Shown in pieces: positions 45,630 through 57,736 of a DNA stretch of 64,000 bases. The translations under genes and the position numbers were made by a program. The notes beneath the pieces were generated by a model. It did not search any database. It saw only the letters and a list, made by a program, of their open reading frames with translations, and had not been told where the DNA came from. Origin of the DNA: Euphorbia lathyris (taxonomy: Eukaryota; Streptophyta; Magnoliopsida; Malpighiales; Euphorbiaceae); assembly GCF_963576675.1 (NCBI RefSeq), contig NC_088913.1, positions 90,581,001 through 90,645,000 of the forward strand, read 5' to 3'. Numbering within the stretch: the first letter of the stretch is position 1; every line of letters starts with the position of its first letter.

Positions 45630-47229
45630 TGCGAACGCTACAACATGCCTTGGCCATACCCCCCGACCGATCAGTAAGTTGTCTTCTCCACCCTAACTCT
45701 TTACACTTGCTCTTTGTGATTTGTGATGCAATGTTGGAACTTATTGCATATTTTTAGTGTGAGGAGGAGGGGTAGACAAACTTACAAAAATTGTATAAAT
45801 TTTAAATTTTTGTTGCGTCGTGTCTAGTTTAGTTTAGCGTTTTTGGGTTTTATTTATGTTTTTGCATGTTTAGGACCTAAAACCGTGAGCCTCATTCGAA
45901 TCTAAACTTCGTTATTTGTCTTTGAGGGCTGAGAACCGAATCTAAAATTGCATGACAACTAGTTTAGGCATAGGACACAACTCTTGTATCTGTAAAAGCA
46001 TGAGCTAAGGTTTGCATTTAGACCCTACTTTTGAAGAAATGCTAAAATCATTACTTAGGTAGATAACTTAAGAATTGAAGGCATGTGACATTAAACTTGA
46101 GTTTGGGGAAAACTAGTAAACACAAAATTGAAACCCAAAGAATTGTGAGTTGAATTTGAGCCTAAGAGCGAACATCAAAAAGCTCTTTTTCTTGACATTT
46201 TTGTGTGAATGCTTTGACTTGTGGAAGATTACAGATTTTGCACCTAATACTGTGTTGAACCTACATGCAATGGTTTGAGATGATAAACGATGAATCAGCC
46301 TCATTAGAATTAACCCTTTTCTTTACCTTATTTTTTTTTCTTTTTCATCCACTCTAGGAAGCCCCTTTGAGCCTATATTTTTGTAGTTTATAGATTTTTC
46401 TTTCGTTCTAACCTGTTTTTGCAAACCACAACTTGGTTTGCTACTTAACCCAATTTCTTTTGCAAAGCTCTAATAGAGCCTTTGTTTTCTTCTAGTGCTT
46501 TATCTTTGTTTATGGCATTACAGTAGCAAGCCAAAGGGCTAAGAAGTGAATGAGCATCACTATCCCAAAAAGAAAAAGAGAAAAAGAAAAAGAAAAGAAA
46601 AGAGACGAACAAAAGGGAAGAACTTCATTCCCCAGTTCTTAAAAAAAATAATAAAAAACGTCTCAAGAAAACATCCCAAAAAGAAAATAATAAGGGATGA
46701 ATAAAAAGCTCAGTCACTTCATATTTGCTAAAGCCATTTAAACTTTGTTTTTGTAGCGCTAGAACTATTAACCCTTGTTGTACCTTTAACCCTCTAACCA
46801 CATTACAACCCCGATTAGAGGCTGTTTTTGATATCATCGGAATCATATAGCATAGTAAAGGAACGCGGATGAACGTGCAAAATCAACGTAATCCTAAGCA
46901 AGAACATAAGTCGAGAGTAAACACCTTAGCCACAAAAAATTGTGTGAAATGAGTGAACTACCTATGGTGAGGTGTTTTACTTAGCGATCCCCTCAAGCTC
47001 GTTTAATTGAACATCTGTCCTTTTGCTTAAAACTATGACCTATGATAATTGAAATGCGGCTTTTGGACATCGTGTCTCTACTTTGTATTTCCGAATGCAT
47101 GTAATTACAGATGCTCGAAATTGTGTCAAGCACCTAGTCAAACTGGGAGGTTTTCTTGCTTGCTTGTGATGGCAGGTTTAGTTTTTTAGTTTACTTGGGG
47201 ACAAGTAAAGTTTTAAGTGCGAGGAGGTT
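45630..47229 (+). other. Element B 3' untranslated region
   Basis: No gene. A polypurine-like GTGTGAGGAGGAGGGGTAG lies at 45758-45776 and an A/G-rich run at 46565-46610. The final tract AGTGCGAGGAGGTT at 47217-47230 abuts the right LTR and is the likely polypurine primer for plus-strand synthesis. In functional relatives the pol genes would be upstream; here none are present. Confidence 0.65.
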
Positions 47230-48846
47230 TGATAGGGGTCAAAAAACCCCTATCTTTGGGTACGGTTTTAGGACGGGTTTTAGCGTTATTTAGTTAATAA
47301 GCGAGCAATTCTCGCATTTAAATGCTTTTGTGTGAGTTAGTTAGAAATTGGAAACGTCTTATTTACTTTTTGTCGTTTAGGCTCGTTTTATGATCAATTT
47401 AGGCAAATACGGCCGAAATAGCATGCATAGTATAATTCCGTTATCTTTTGAAGCTAATTGGTCCGTCAAAAGTCGCACCAAACAAAGCGTTTGCTCAAAA
47501 TAAGCGATTGACGGATCAATTTAGCTTATGGACTAATGTTATCTGGAGTTTCTGTACGTGCGCAGCTGTAAGTTCGGGCGAAAAAGGACATCAAGGACAT
47601 TCGGCAAGCATCGAGGGCATGCCAGGCGAAAACGCTCGACGAGCAGGGCCCCGTGGGCCATTTCTGCTCGGCGAGCAAGCCCTTGGAGGCCTACTCACCG
47701 AGCAGGCCGCCAGGCGCCTGCTCAGCGAGCAGGGGGCTGCTCGTCGCGAGTAGCCCTGCTCGCCGAGCAGCTCGCCCTGCTCGGCGAGCAGACCTGCGGG
47801 AATTGGTCAAAAAGACCAATTCCGCCCCCACGAAGCCACGATGGACCCCACGTCTTCCTACACCAATAAGGACACGAAAATAGGTTAAAAAGAGGGTCGA
47901 GCCGCGTCTATAAATAGGGTTTTTCCAATGTAAATTAGATATCTTTCGTTTTTGTAAATTATCTTAGCTTTCCCCTTGTAATTCCTCTCCATCTTCTCCA
48001 ACCTCCATTGAAGCTCCTTCAAAGCTTTTTCTCGAGGAATTATCAAGGTCCGTCCTTAAGATTAAGTCGCCGGCTGCAGAGTAAACAGGTTCCCTGAAAG
48101 GGATTTTTGTATCTTCTTCTATCTTTCCTTGTTTGTACTCTTTGATACAGTTGCCGAACTTAACTTATTGTATCTTGTGACATTTATCTTCGCCTTTAAT
48201 AATAATTTAGCTCTTGTTTTGTTCTATGATTATTTGTCTAATCTCTGTCTTATGCTTTATTCAATTGGTTTAACTCATTCAAAAGCCCCAAAATCTAGTA
48301 GGCACATATTGCGAGTTGAATCTGACCTAGTCAGAGCCTAGGAGATTGACGACCTCTTAGTTGATTAAGCGCCAATTTACTGAGCCTTAGACCTAGTTTC
48401 GGCCTTAGGGAATCACGCGCTAGAAACCTCAGGAGGGTAAGTATGGTTAATCGCATTGAATACAAGTGACTCAGATTAGGTTTTTATTCAATAGACCTAA
48501 TAACCTATCTTTATTATTATCATTCATACAATGTTCCTTCGGATAATTGCATTAATGAAAGATCAATTAGGGGTAGAGTAACTTAGTTAGGCGTAGAATA
48601 ACTTAGTTAGAATTAGATAGCTTAGCTAGGATTAGTATAATTCAACCTAGGAGTAGATTAACTTAAACAAACCAACTCAAAACCCCCTAAGCCTAGATAA
48701 CATCCGAGATCGAGTAGCTCGGTACTTGCAGAAATAAATCCTGTGGACGATAACCTGGACTAAACCAGAAATTTATTACTTGATAACGACGGGGTACACT
48801 TATCCCTAAGATCGGCCTCGCTCCACAACCGCGCGAGGCCGCGTCA
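47230..48846 (+). repeat. Element B right LTR
   Basis: A near-identical copy of 35221-36824, with the same ends. It differs by one extra palindrome unit near 47757-47790 and a loss of about nine bases near 47992, plus scattered substitutions. Confidence 0.92.
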
Positions 48847-49620
48847 GTCTTCATTCGAGCCATAAGACCAATAACACATCGAATGACTATGATACATTTG
48901 AAACCAAAACTAGAAGAAAGGCACAAGTCAAATAGAGAAAACACAACTGGAGAAGGACAGACTTTCACAAACACATCAAACCTTGTGGAAAAGCACACGT
49001 GCGGAGATCATAGGGTCCCCAAGTATCCTAGGAACTGGGAAGGACTTGCCAATCTCATTGCCCTCGAAGGTAAGTATTGATGTGAAAATATGTCTGCGAA
49101 CTTTAAAAATACAGGTCCAACATACAGAAGACCAATAGCAAGCACCCTAAGAGACCTCTTTCAAGGCAGAAGGGGGAGGTATGTCAGCACTGGATTATAA
49201 AAAACCTCTGGTTTCAAAACTCAGCCTAAGAAAGTTGAGACCCATGAGGACAAGGACTTCGCCACCATTCGTATGGACCCATTCTTAAGCAGGCCAGGGG
49301 TCGTGAAACTCTAGTGGGTAAAGGAAAAAACATGCATGCCCGACCGGTAAAAGAGCCATTTCAAAAATTAAATGACACATGCAACATTTCCTGGCGACTG
49401 TTAATCCTTTCGCAATGGAAACTAAAATAGAGGCTATCTCGGCCACAACTGAAGGGGCAACAAAAGCCAAAAATCTTATGATAGACGATGAAATACAAAG
49501 TAACCTTATAGCTTTCGAAACCGATTACCCCGCACGTAAAGCAATCTTCGGTTCATTTCTACTTCATGCTCCCAACCTAATGAAAAAGCAGAAACCATGA
49601 ACCAAACCTTACTCTGGTAG
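48847..49620 (+). pseudogene. Gypsy element A, continuation after element B
   Basis: Begins with GTCTT (target duplication of B) and continues the decayed pol/spacer region of element A. Recognisable only as short codon stretches (KPKLEERHKSN, QHFLATVNPFAMETK, ETDYPARKAIFGSFLL), with many stops and no identifiable catalytic motif. Its right boundary is unclear. Confidence 0.4.
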
Positions 49621-49637
49621 GTAAAACAGTTGAAGCT

Positions 49638-50309
49638 CACTATGCCATTTCCCCTTTCACATGACATAAGATACATGGCAGACATTTGTTTTAGTGTCGT
49701 TTGAATTTTTTTCGTGATAGTATTTTAACATTATGTCATATGAAGTCATAACTAAAAACACGCTCGATTCATATGTGGCATTCCGATGACACAATCCTGT
49801 CATCGAAAGAAAATGAGCGTTTTCGTTAAATTTCACTTGCTCTACAGATGACACCTGTAATAAATGATTGTCATTGTATGCGGAAAACAAAAAAAAAGTA
49901 GCAAATGAAATTTCACTTACGCGCCCATATACCAAGTTTATGCGCTCGATTGTTTGACTGAAATTTCAGTTCATATATAAACCCTTTCTCTCATCCCAAA
50001 CCCCATTTTAGGTTACACAATCTTCATCCCTCTCTATCTCCATGGTTGATTTGTACATGCAATCAATGGGAGTGAGCTCAAAACACGGTACTGGTAAGCC
50101 ATATTTTCTTTGTTCCTGGATGTATTAGAGTTTCATTGTTCCTTACTCTATCTTTTCCTCATCCGATTTACTTTTGTGTATGTCGATTTCAGCAGATGGA
50201 ATAAGGATCTATTGATTTTCAGATCTATCATTGAAAGGGTTAGATCTCTCGCTTAGATACACTAATTTTATTGTATTCATTGTTAGATTCACTGCTGAAA
50301 ACCTTTTGT
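49638..50309 (+). other. Possible CACTA-type element left part with promoter and first exon
   Basis: CACTA at 49638 is followed by repeated ATGACAT/ATGTCAT/GATGACA words (49660-49890), as in subterminal regions of CACTA transposons. A TATA box (ATATATAAAC, 49974-49983) precedes a C/T-rich leader and an ATG at 50042. From there 17 codons (MVDLYMQSMGVSSKHGT) run to a GTAAGC splice-donor-like site at 50094. The matching right end may be 58980. The first bases after CACTA do not match that end, so the pairing is uncertain. Confidence 0.4.
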
Positions 50310-52800
50310 GCTGGGAGCTAGTTTACCTAGTCTTCCTTATTACCGAATGAGTCCCAAGGAGAATAAGATTATGAAGGAGAAGGTGGAGGAGTTAATCAAG
50401 ATAGGTTATGTGTGAGAGAGTATGAGCCCATGTGCAGTTCCGGCTTTGTTAACACCTAAGAAAGATGGGTCGTGGAGGATGTGTGTGGATAGCTAAGCCA
50501 TCAACAAGATCACCATATTGTACAAGTTCCCAATTCCCCGACTTGATGATATGCTTGATCAATTGTGTGGGTCCGAGGTCTTTTCGAAGATTGATTTAAG
50601 AAGCGGGTACCACCAAATCCGAATTAAGGCGGGAGATGAGTGGAAGACGACGTTTAAGACGCGTGATGGCTTGTATGAGTGGCTAGTGATGCCATTCGGG
50701 ATGACCAATGCACAGAGTACGTTCATGAGATTGATAAACCAAGTCCTTAGACCAGTAATTGGGAAATTTGTAGCGGTCTACTTTGATGACATCCTCATCC
50801 ATAGTAGGACGTTGGAGGAGCATATGGAGAATTTAAGGGCCGTATTGATATTACTTCGGGAGAATCAACTCTTTGCTAACACGAAGAAGTGCAATTTTGT
50901 GATGGAGAGCTTAGTGTTTCTCGGATATATGGTAAGCGGAAATGGAATCCGGGTTGATGATAAAAAATTTAGAGCTATTCTGGAGTGGCCGACTCCGAAG
51001 ACTGTTGGGGACATTAGAAGCTTCCATGGGTTAGCCACTTTCTATAGGCGATTCATCCAGAATTAAAGCGCCATTGTTGCTCCCATGACCGAATGTTTGA
51101 ATAAGGGGAGAGGCTTCAAGTGGGAAGATGAATAAGAGGACAACTTTGCATTGATTAAAGAAAAGTTAAGTACGGCTCTGATCTTAGCATTTCCAGATTT
51201 TGACAAGCTCTTCGAGGTGGAATGTGATGCAAGTGGAGTAGGATTTGGGGGCGTGTTGATGCAAGAGAGACAATCCATTACTTACTTCAGTGAGAAGTTA
51301 TGTGAGTCACGAAAAAAGTTGACCACCTATAATAAGGAGTTTTATGCGGTAGTGCAGGCTCTCAAGACATGGGAGCACTATCTCATTAGAAAGGAGTTCA
51401 TGTTGTACACCGACCACCAAGCCCTCATGTACTTGGGAAGTCAAAAGCAACTCCGGAGCTCTATGCATGCTAGATGGTCCACCTTTATGGATAAGTTCCC
51501 TTATAAGCTTCTCCACAAAGCGGGTCAACAAAATAAAGTGGCGGATGATTTGAGCTGAAGGGTAGCACTCCTCAAAACAGTAGCCTTGGAGTTAGTGGAC
51601 TTTGAGCATATCAAAGAGGAGTACTATGATGATCCAGACTTTGGAAGTGAGTGGGAGAAGTGTAGGAGTGGCACTGAAGGAGGCGAGTATCAGTTGATTG
51701 ATGTGTTCCTCATGAGGGGTAGCTAGTTGTGTCTTCCGGGCACGTCCATATGGGAGAGAGTGATCCGAGAGCTATATAGAGGAGTTTTGGGAGGCCATTT
51801 TGGTAGGGACAAGACCTTTGAAGCGGTTAGCTCCCGTTATTATTGGCCAAAATTGAGAAGAGATGCGGTGTATATTATGGAGCGATGTGAGAATTGCCAA
51901 ACCTGCAAGGGACACACTACTAATGTCGGATTACGTATGCACCTCCCGATTCCGACAACCATTTGGGAAGATCTTTCAATGGACTTCATGTTGGGACTAC
52001 CAAGGACCCAACATGGTGTGGACTCCATATTTGTGGTGGTGGACAGATTTTCTAAAATGGCCCACTTCATCCCGTGTCGTAAGAACAATGACGCCACCGC
52101 CATTGCTAAGCTTTTCTTCCGTGAAATAGTGAGATTGCATGGGGTCCTTAAGAGCATGGTATCGGACAAGGATACAAAGTTTGTTAGCCATTTTTAGCGA
52201 ACTCTTTGGGCTATCCTTGGCACCACGTTGAAGTTTAGCACCACAGCTCACTCACAAACGGATGGGCAAATTGAAGCGGTTAATCGGACTTTGGGAAATT
52301 TATTGAGAAGTAAATACTGGGACAAACCAAAGATGTGGGATTATGTGATTGCCTAAGCCGAGTTTGCTTACAACTCCACTGTGAGTTCCACTACTGGGAA
52401 GGCCCATTTCAAAGTCGTGTACACCAAAGCACCCAACCATTCACTTGATTTGGGAGAGGTTCCAAAAGGGGAAAAGAGGAGTGTAGCAGCCCAGAATTTG
52501 GCAAATGATTATCATAAGATGCATCAAGAAGTTCGGCATAGCATCCAGGAGAAAAATAATAACATCAAGGCTAAGGTTGATGAGCACCGGAGGGATGTTC
52601 AGTTTGAGGTTGGAGACGAGGTGATGGTGTATTTTGGAAAGGAACAGCTTATACATGCATCGAGTAGCAAGTTGTGACCGAGGAAGTATGGTCCCTATAG
52701 AGTGGCTAATAAGATTAATGCTAACGCCTAACAAATAACCATTCTTAATTGGCTTGGGAAAATGTCACATTCTTTTAACATGCAGGATTTGAGCTGATGG
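50310..52800 (+). pseudogene. Ty3/gypsy pol fragment: RT, RNase H, integrase (nonsense-riddled)
   Basis: One continuous reading frame with many stop codons and, as far as I can see, no frameshift. Order: reverse transcriptase ([49 protein letters not shown], catalytic [11 protein letters not shown] near 50779), RNase H ([35 protein letters not shown]), then integrase with the HHCC-type start ([10 protein letters not shown] near 51886) and core ([36 protein letters not shown]). The sequence resembles chromovirus-type gypsy pol. Stops occur at about 50412, 50492, 51064, 51133, 51556, 51724, 52195, 52354, 52675 and beyond, so it is non-functional. Gag, protease and the 5' LTR are absent; the left boundary is near 50305. 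Confidence 0.9.
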
Positions 52801-52979
52801 AAACCAGAGGGATCGTTGCCGACCAAAGCGTTCGAGGTGGAGTCCAACTCTTTCAAAGAAGGGGAGAATGATGAGGGCATCTACCCCGAACCAGTGGCCC
52901 GAAGAGCAAAGGAAGTGGAGTGCGGTGCCAAAGCTAACGAGGGCCATGGAGAACCAACCAAGGGAGAAGAAAGTAGCAG

Positions 52980-53145
52980 GCAGAGCACGCGGAGCGTACC
53001 CTCAGTTACGCGGAGCGTAGATTGGGCCTTCGAAACGAATGATTTCTAGGAGGCTGAATACGCAGAGCGTGCCCTCTAGGACGCGACGCGTGAAGAGAAC
53101 CAGCAAGCGTTCCCAAGTTCAGAAGCTCACTCACGCGGAGCGTGT
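52980..53145 (+). repeat. Array of ACGCGGAGCGT words
   Basis: Five copies of ACGCGGAGCGT or close variants (ACGCAGAGCGT, ACGCGACGCGT) in 160 bp at the 3' end of the gypsy fragment, after the integrase. The word has inverted ACGC/GCGT ends. It lies in AT-poor sequence unlike the flanks. Confidence 0.7.
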
Positions 53146-53159
53146 CTGGTCCGAGGAAT

Positions 53160-53790
53160 ACTTCCTCCCCAAGTTCTTGCTGCTAGGAACCATTTGTGCC
53201 ACACCGTATTTATTGTTTTGCCACCACCCCCTTATTTACTCAACTGCCATTAATACTTTCTCCCCTATTTTGTCCCTATTAGTTATGTTATGTTGGAAAC
53301 CCCAGTGAAGGGCTTTTAGTCTTTTCCCTTTAAATGAGATGAGGTATAAATTCCTTTCTTTTTGTAATAGAATGAACTTTTGATGAATTTGAATATACAA
53401 GCCTCCATTGGAGCAATGAGCAATTCCTTTGTGTTAATCCAATCTTCAAGCTCGGCTTGAGAAGATTGTGTTCTTTGTCGGTTTAAGACTAAAACCGTCA
53501 CCATCGACTTTAATCTACATCACTTGTCCATAAAAATAGATTGGCTTTTTGAACTTTAGTATTTTCACGAGCTCTCTAAACTTGTTTATTTCATATCACC
53601 AGCTTGCTAAATTTGTACATAAAAATAGATTAGCTCCCTAAACTTCACAAGTGTTTCACCAATTCTCTAAATTAATTTATTTCATAACAATTAAATACAA
53701 AAAAATTTATTAAACCTAAATTCAATAAATATATATATATATATATATATTGTGATGCGTATAAGTATTAAATGGTAGTAATTGTTTATT
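53160..53790 (+). other. Probable 3' LTR remnant of gypsy fragment and intergenic DNA
   Basis: 53160-53515 looks like a short LTR (leader-like sequence, TTTAAATGAGATGAGGTATA, then TTGTAATAGAATGAAC), with no 5' partner. 53516-53790 is AT-rich with TTAGCTCCCTAAACTT-type phrases and an (AT)n run near 53731-53750. No gene. Confidence 0.35.
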
Positions 53791-54312
53791 GGCTTAATAC
53801 ATCATTGGCCCCCTGAACTTGTTCAAAAAGCTTGATTGCCCCCTGAACTTTCAAAGTGTTCCGATAGTCCCCTGAACTTGCATAAAATGTTCAGTTAGCC
53901 CCCTAAACTTGTGTAAAATGTAATCAATTGATCACTCGGTCGTAAAAAGTAAGTTAAATGCGGAATATGTATTCACGCATCTTAGAATTTTATTACATAA
54001 TTAAAAAATAGATTAAAAATGAAGTTATTGTTTGCTCAACTATACAACTTGTCTTCTCTAATATTAGAATTGTATACTTCGATTTTGGTCGTTTTATTTT
54101 TTTTAAGACTCGTGGAATACATCTTCCGTATTTAATTTACTTTTTTTTTACGACCGAGTGATCAATTGATTATATTTTACGTAAGTACAGGGGACTAACA
54201 GAATATTTTAGGCAAGTTCAGGAGGTTATCAGAACACTTTGAAAGTTTAGGGGGCCAATCAAGCTTTTTGGACAAGTTCAGGAGCAAAATGATGCATTAA
54301 GCCTTGTTTACT
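53782..54312. mobile_element. MULE-like MITE with long TIRs, copy 1
   Basis: The element 53791-54303 begins GGCTTAATACATCATTGGCC and ends in the inverted form AATGATGCATTAAGCC. TIRs extend about 170 bp each. The flanks TTGTTTATT (53782-53790) and TTGTTTACT (54304-54312) match at eight of nine positions, a MULE-type 9-bp duplication. Non-coding. Confidence 0.82.
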
Positions 54313-54373
54313 TTTAAGCAACACGCAACATCGTCAACATCATACTAGGTAGGTAGAGCGTAATAATAGAAAG

Positions 54374-54858
54374 ATCATTTGCCTCCTGAACTTGTTCAAA
54401 AAGCTTGATTGACCCTCTGAACTTTCAAAGTGTCTCGATAGCTCCCTGAACTTACATAAAATGTTCAGTTAGCCCCCTAAACTTGCACAAAATGTAATCA
54501 ATTGATCACTCGGCTGTAAAAAAGTAAATTAAATTTGAAAGATGTATTGTACGAGTCTTAAAAAAAGTAAAATGACCAAAATCAGGCTATACGGTTCTTA
54601 GTTTAGAGAAGACAAGTTGTATAGTTCATCAGGCAATAACTTCCTTTTTAATCTATTTTTTTAATTATGTAATAACATTCTAAGATGCGTGGAATATATA
54701 TTCCGCATTTAACTTACTTTTTTGCGATCGAGTGATCAATTGATTACATTTTACGCAAGTTTAAGGAACTAACTAAATATTTTATGCAAGTTCAGAGAGC
54801 TATCGAGACACATTGAAAGTTCAGGGGGCCAATCAAGCTTTTTGGACAAATTCAAAAG
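54374..54858. mobile_element. Same MITE family, copy 2, opposite orientation
   Basis: It shares the TIR phrases (CTGAACTTGTTCAAAAAGCTT at left, AATCAAGCTTTTTGGACAAA at right). Its unique centre is the reverse complement of that in copy 1 (TAAAATGACCAAAATCAGGC against GATTTTGGTCGTTTTA), so it sits inverted. The outermost bases are eroded and no target duplication is visible. Confidence 0.75.
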
Positions 54859-54977
54859 AATTAAAAAGAATTAAAAAGAAGTTATTATATTTATGATTAC
54901 AATTTTTCATTATTTATAATCCTCCACTTATATGGGGGATATGTTGGATTTTACCTCCATTTGGATAATTTATTTTT

Positions 54978-55476
54978 GGATAAATTTCAAATAAAACCCA
55001 CGTGGTTTTACTAATTTTCAGATAAAGGACTGTGATTTACTTTTTATCAAAACGAGGATTGAGGTTTCACACTTTTAATAATGCTATTAAAACTATCTTT
55101 AACGACCTGAAAATGAAAATTTTCAAGAATTAAAGGTGTTCAATGTCATATTTGCTATGTAACTACATTTTCGATTTTAGAAAATCATATTTTTTGGAAC
55201 TTTTTCTCTCTAAACATTAACTTTCTCTCTCTTTACCAAACATCATCTAAATAATCTCGAAATAAAAAAGTTCAAGAATTAAAGTTGCTTAGAATATTAG
55301 TAGTTCTTAAAATATGTCATTTTTGAAGTCGTCAAAGGTAATTTTAATAGTATCAATCGAAAAAGTCATTATTTTGCTAAAGTTGAAAATCTCAGTCAAC
55401 ATTTTGATAAAAAATAAACCACAGTTATTTATCTGAAAATTAGTGAAACTACATGGGTTTTATTTGAAATTTATCC
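54978..55476. mobile_element. TIR MITE, tandem copy 1
   Basis: Ends GGATAAATTTCAAATAAAAC and the complement GTTTTATTTGAAATTTATCC are terminal inverted repeats. It is one of two tandem copies (next at 55516). Non-coding. Confidence 0.82.
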
Positions 55477-55515
55477 TTTACTTTTTACAGGGGTCATAGT
55501 TTAATATATTATTTA

Positions 55516-56014
55516 GGGTAAAATTCAAATAAAACCCCTGTGGTTTCGCTAATTTTCAGATAAAGGACTATGATTTACTTTTTGTCAAAACGAGAATTGA
55601 GGTTTCACACTTTTAATAATGCTATTAAAACTATCTTTAACGACCTGAAAATGAAAATTTTCAAGAATTAAAGTTGTTCAATGCCATATTTTCTATGGAA
55701 CTACATTTTCGATTTTAGAAAATTATCTTTTTTGGAACTTTCTCTCTCTAAACATTAACTTTCTCTCTCGTTACCAAATATCATCTAAATAATCTCGAAA
55801 TAAAAAAGTTGAAGAATTAAAGTTGCTTAGAATATTAGTAGTTTTTAAAATATGTCATTTTTGAAGTCGTCAATGGTGATTTTAATAGTATCAATCGAAA
55901 AGATCCTTATTTTGCTATATTTGAAAACCTTAATCCTTGTTTTGACAAAAAGTAAATCACAGTCTTTTATCTAAAAATTAATAAAACTATAAAGATGTTA
56001 TTTGAAATTTATCC
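55516..56014. mobile_element. TIR MITE, tandem copy 2
   Basis: A near-identical repeat of 54978-55476 with a period of 538 bp. The 39-bp spacer following copy 1 (GGGGTCATAGTTTAATATAT) is also repeated after copy 2, so the duplicated unit is the MITE plus flanking DNA, not two independent insertions. Confidence 0.8.
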
Positions 56015-57400
56015 TTTATTTTTTTTTTATAAGGATCATAGTTTAATATATTATTTACTATGGATTTCTATTAATTAAGGACTAAACCGATAGTTTTTTT
56101 ACCGGTTTCATTTTGCAAGAGAATCGATAGACAAACTAACAGTTTCATTATTTTTTTTTTTTTCTAAAATTCAACTGAAACCGGTAGGTTGAATACCGGT
56201 TTCAGCTTTGTATATCTTTTACAGCTCTCAATCTCGGTGGAGCTTCTTTGGCTTTTCAAAATTTTAATTCAAAATATCAAAATTGGTTCCATTATTTTTA
56301 TAAACTTTTAATTTAATTTCAATTTTTAATTATTTATTTTTAAACTTATTAATTAAATCTTTTCTTATCAAATTAGTTAGCAGTGAACATTTAGTTCAGT
56401 TAAAAATATTTTATTCTTTTAAATATGAGTTTGAATTATATTTTATTATAGTTTAAATTATGACTTTTACAGTTTCTTTATAGTCACATTACAGTTTAAA
56501 TTAACGTTTTCAAGTAAGATCACATTAACGTTTCTAAAAATTGAAAAAATTAGTTTAACAGCTATTTAACTGTCACATCGAACCTTCCAAATGAGTTTTA
56601 TTTATTTATTTATTTTGACTGTTATTTAACTGTTATATCAAACCTTCCAAACGAATTTGAATGAAAATTAATTTTTCTTAGAAACATTAGATTTAAATTT
56701 GTATTAATTCGTAAGTTAGAGCTAAATAACCACATTAGGTTTAAATAGCACACAAGTGGAATTTAATTTTAGAACGTTTGGAAGGTTCGATGTGATAGTT
56801 AAATAACAGTCAAAATAAATAAATAAAACTCGTTTGAAAGGTTCGATGTGACAGTTAAATATCTGTCAAACCAATTTTTTCATTTTTCAGAAACGTAATG
56901 CTAAAATTGATCTTACTTGAAAGCGTTAATTCAAACTATAATGTGACTATAAAGAAACAGTAAAAGCTTTAATTTATACTGTAAAAAACATAATTTCAAA
57001 CTCATATTTAAAAGAATAAAATATTTTTAACCGAATTAGATGTTCACTACTAAATAATTTCATAATTATTTCATAAGAAAATGTTTAATTAATGAATCTA
57101 AAAACAAATAGTTAAAGGTTGAAGTTAAATTAAAACTTTATAAAAATAAAGGGACCAATTTTGATATTTTGAAAAGCCACAGAAGCTGAAACCGGTACTC
57201 AACCTACCGGTTTCAGTTGAATTTTAACATTTTTTCTAATTAAACCGGTAGTTTATCTAACGGTTTCTTTACAAAATGAAACCGGTAAAAAAACTACCGG
57301 TTTCATGATTAGTTAGCAAAGATCCACAATGGATAATATGTTAAACTAGGACCTTTACGAGGAATAAATTCACATAAGGATCCCATATGGAGGTAAAATC
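56015..57400. repeat. Large foldback (long inverted repeat) with ACCGGTTTC words
   Basis: Left arm about 56015-56660 and right arm about 56760-57400 are reverse complements (for example AACCTTCCAAACG against CGTTTGGAAGGTT, and ACCGGTTTCATTTTG against CAAAATGAAACCGGT), with a loop of about 100 bp. Similarity continues outward: GGATTTTACCTCCAT at 54945 pairs with ATGGAGGTAAAATCC at 57388. The MITE pair is therefore inserted inside the left arm. Probably a foldback-type or long-TIR DNA element. Non-coding. Confidence 0.78.
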
Positions 57401-57736
57401 CTGCTAATTATGTCATTTCCCCGTGCTATAGATTTATTAAATATTATTTTTTTTAGGGAAAGACCATAATTAAGTCTCTAAATTTTACCAATTTTAAAGA
57501 TTACGCCATTGGAAAATTATTTTTTCATATTTAGCTCTTTATATTGATTTCGTTATGTTTTCGGCCCTTGTTTAACATTTCCGTCGAGTTTGGACGGCAC
57601 ACATTGGTAGAACGATACATCCTATTGACATGGACAAATAAAAAATAAAAGTTCATTGACTTGAATAAGTATGTTGCAACTAAATTCGGTATGTGTATGA
57701 AGCTTGCATGTATGAAGCATGGTCATATAGTCAACT
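57401..57736. other. Intergenic, no gene seen
   Basis: Contains a phrase like a MITE end near 57460-57500 (AGACCATAATTAAGTCTCTA). No partner found. Confidence 0.35.

Larger units (their letters stand above)
35221..48846 (+). mobile_element. Athila-like LTR retrotransposon B (no pol), contains element C
   Basis: Two 1.6-kb LTRs (35221-36824 and 47230-48846) flank an internal region. That region has a primer binding site, a frameshifted gag, an intact ATHILA-ORF1-like gene and a polypurine tract. Without the nested element C and its extra 5-bp duplication it is about 8.9 kb. No protease, reverse transcriptase, RNase H or integrase is visible, so the element is non-autonomous. LTRs are very similar, apart from one extra palindrome unit in the right LTR and a short deletion near 47992, indicating a young insertion. 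Confidence 0.88.
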
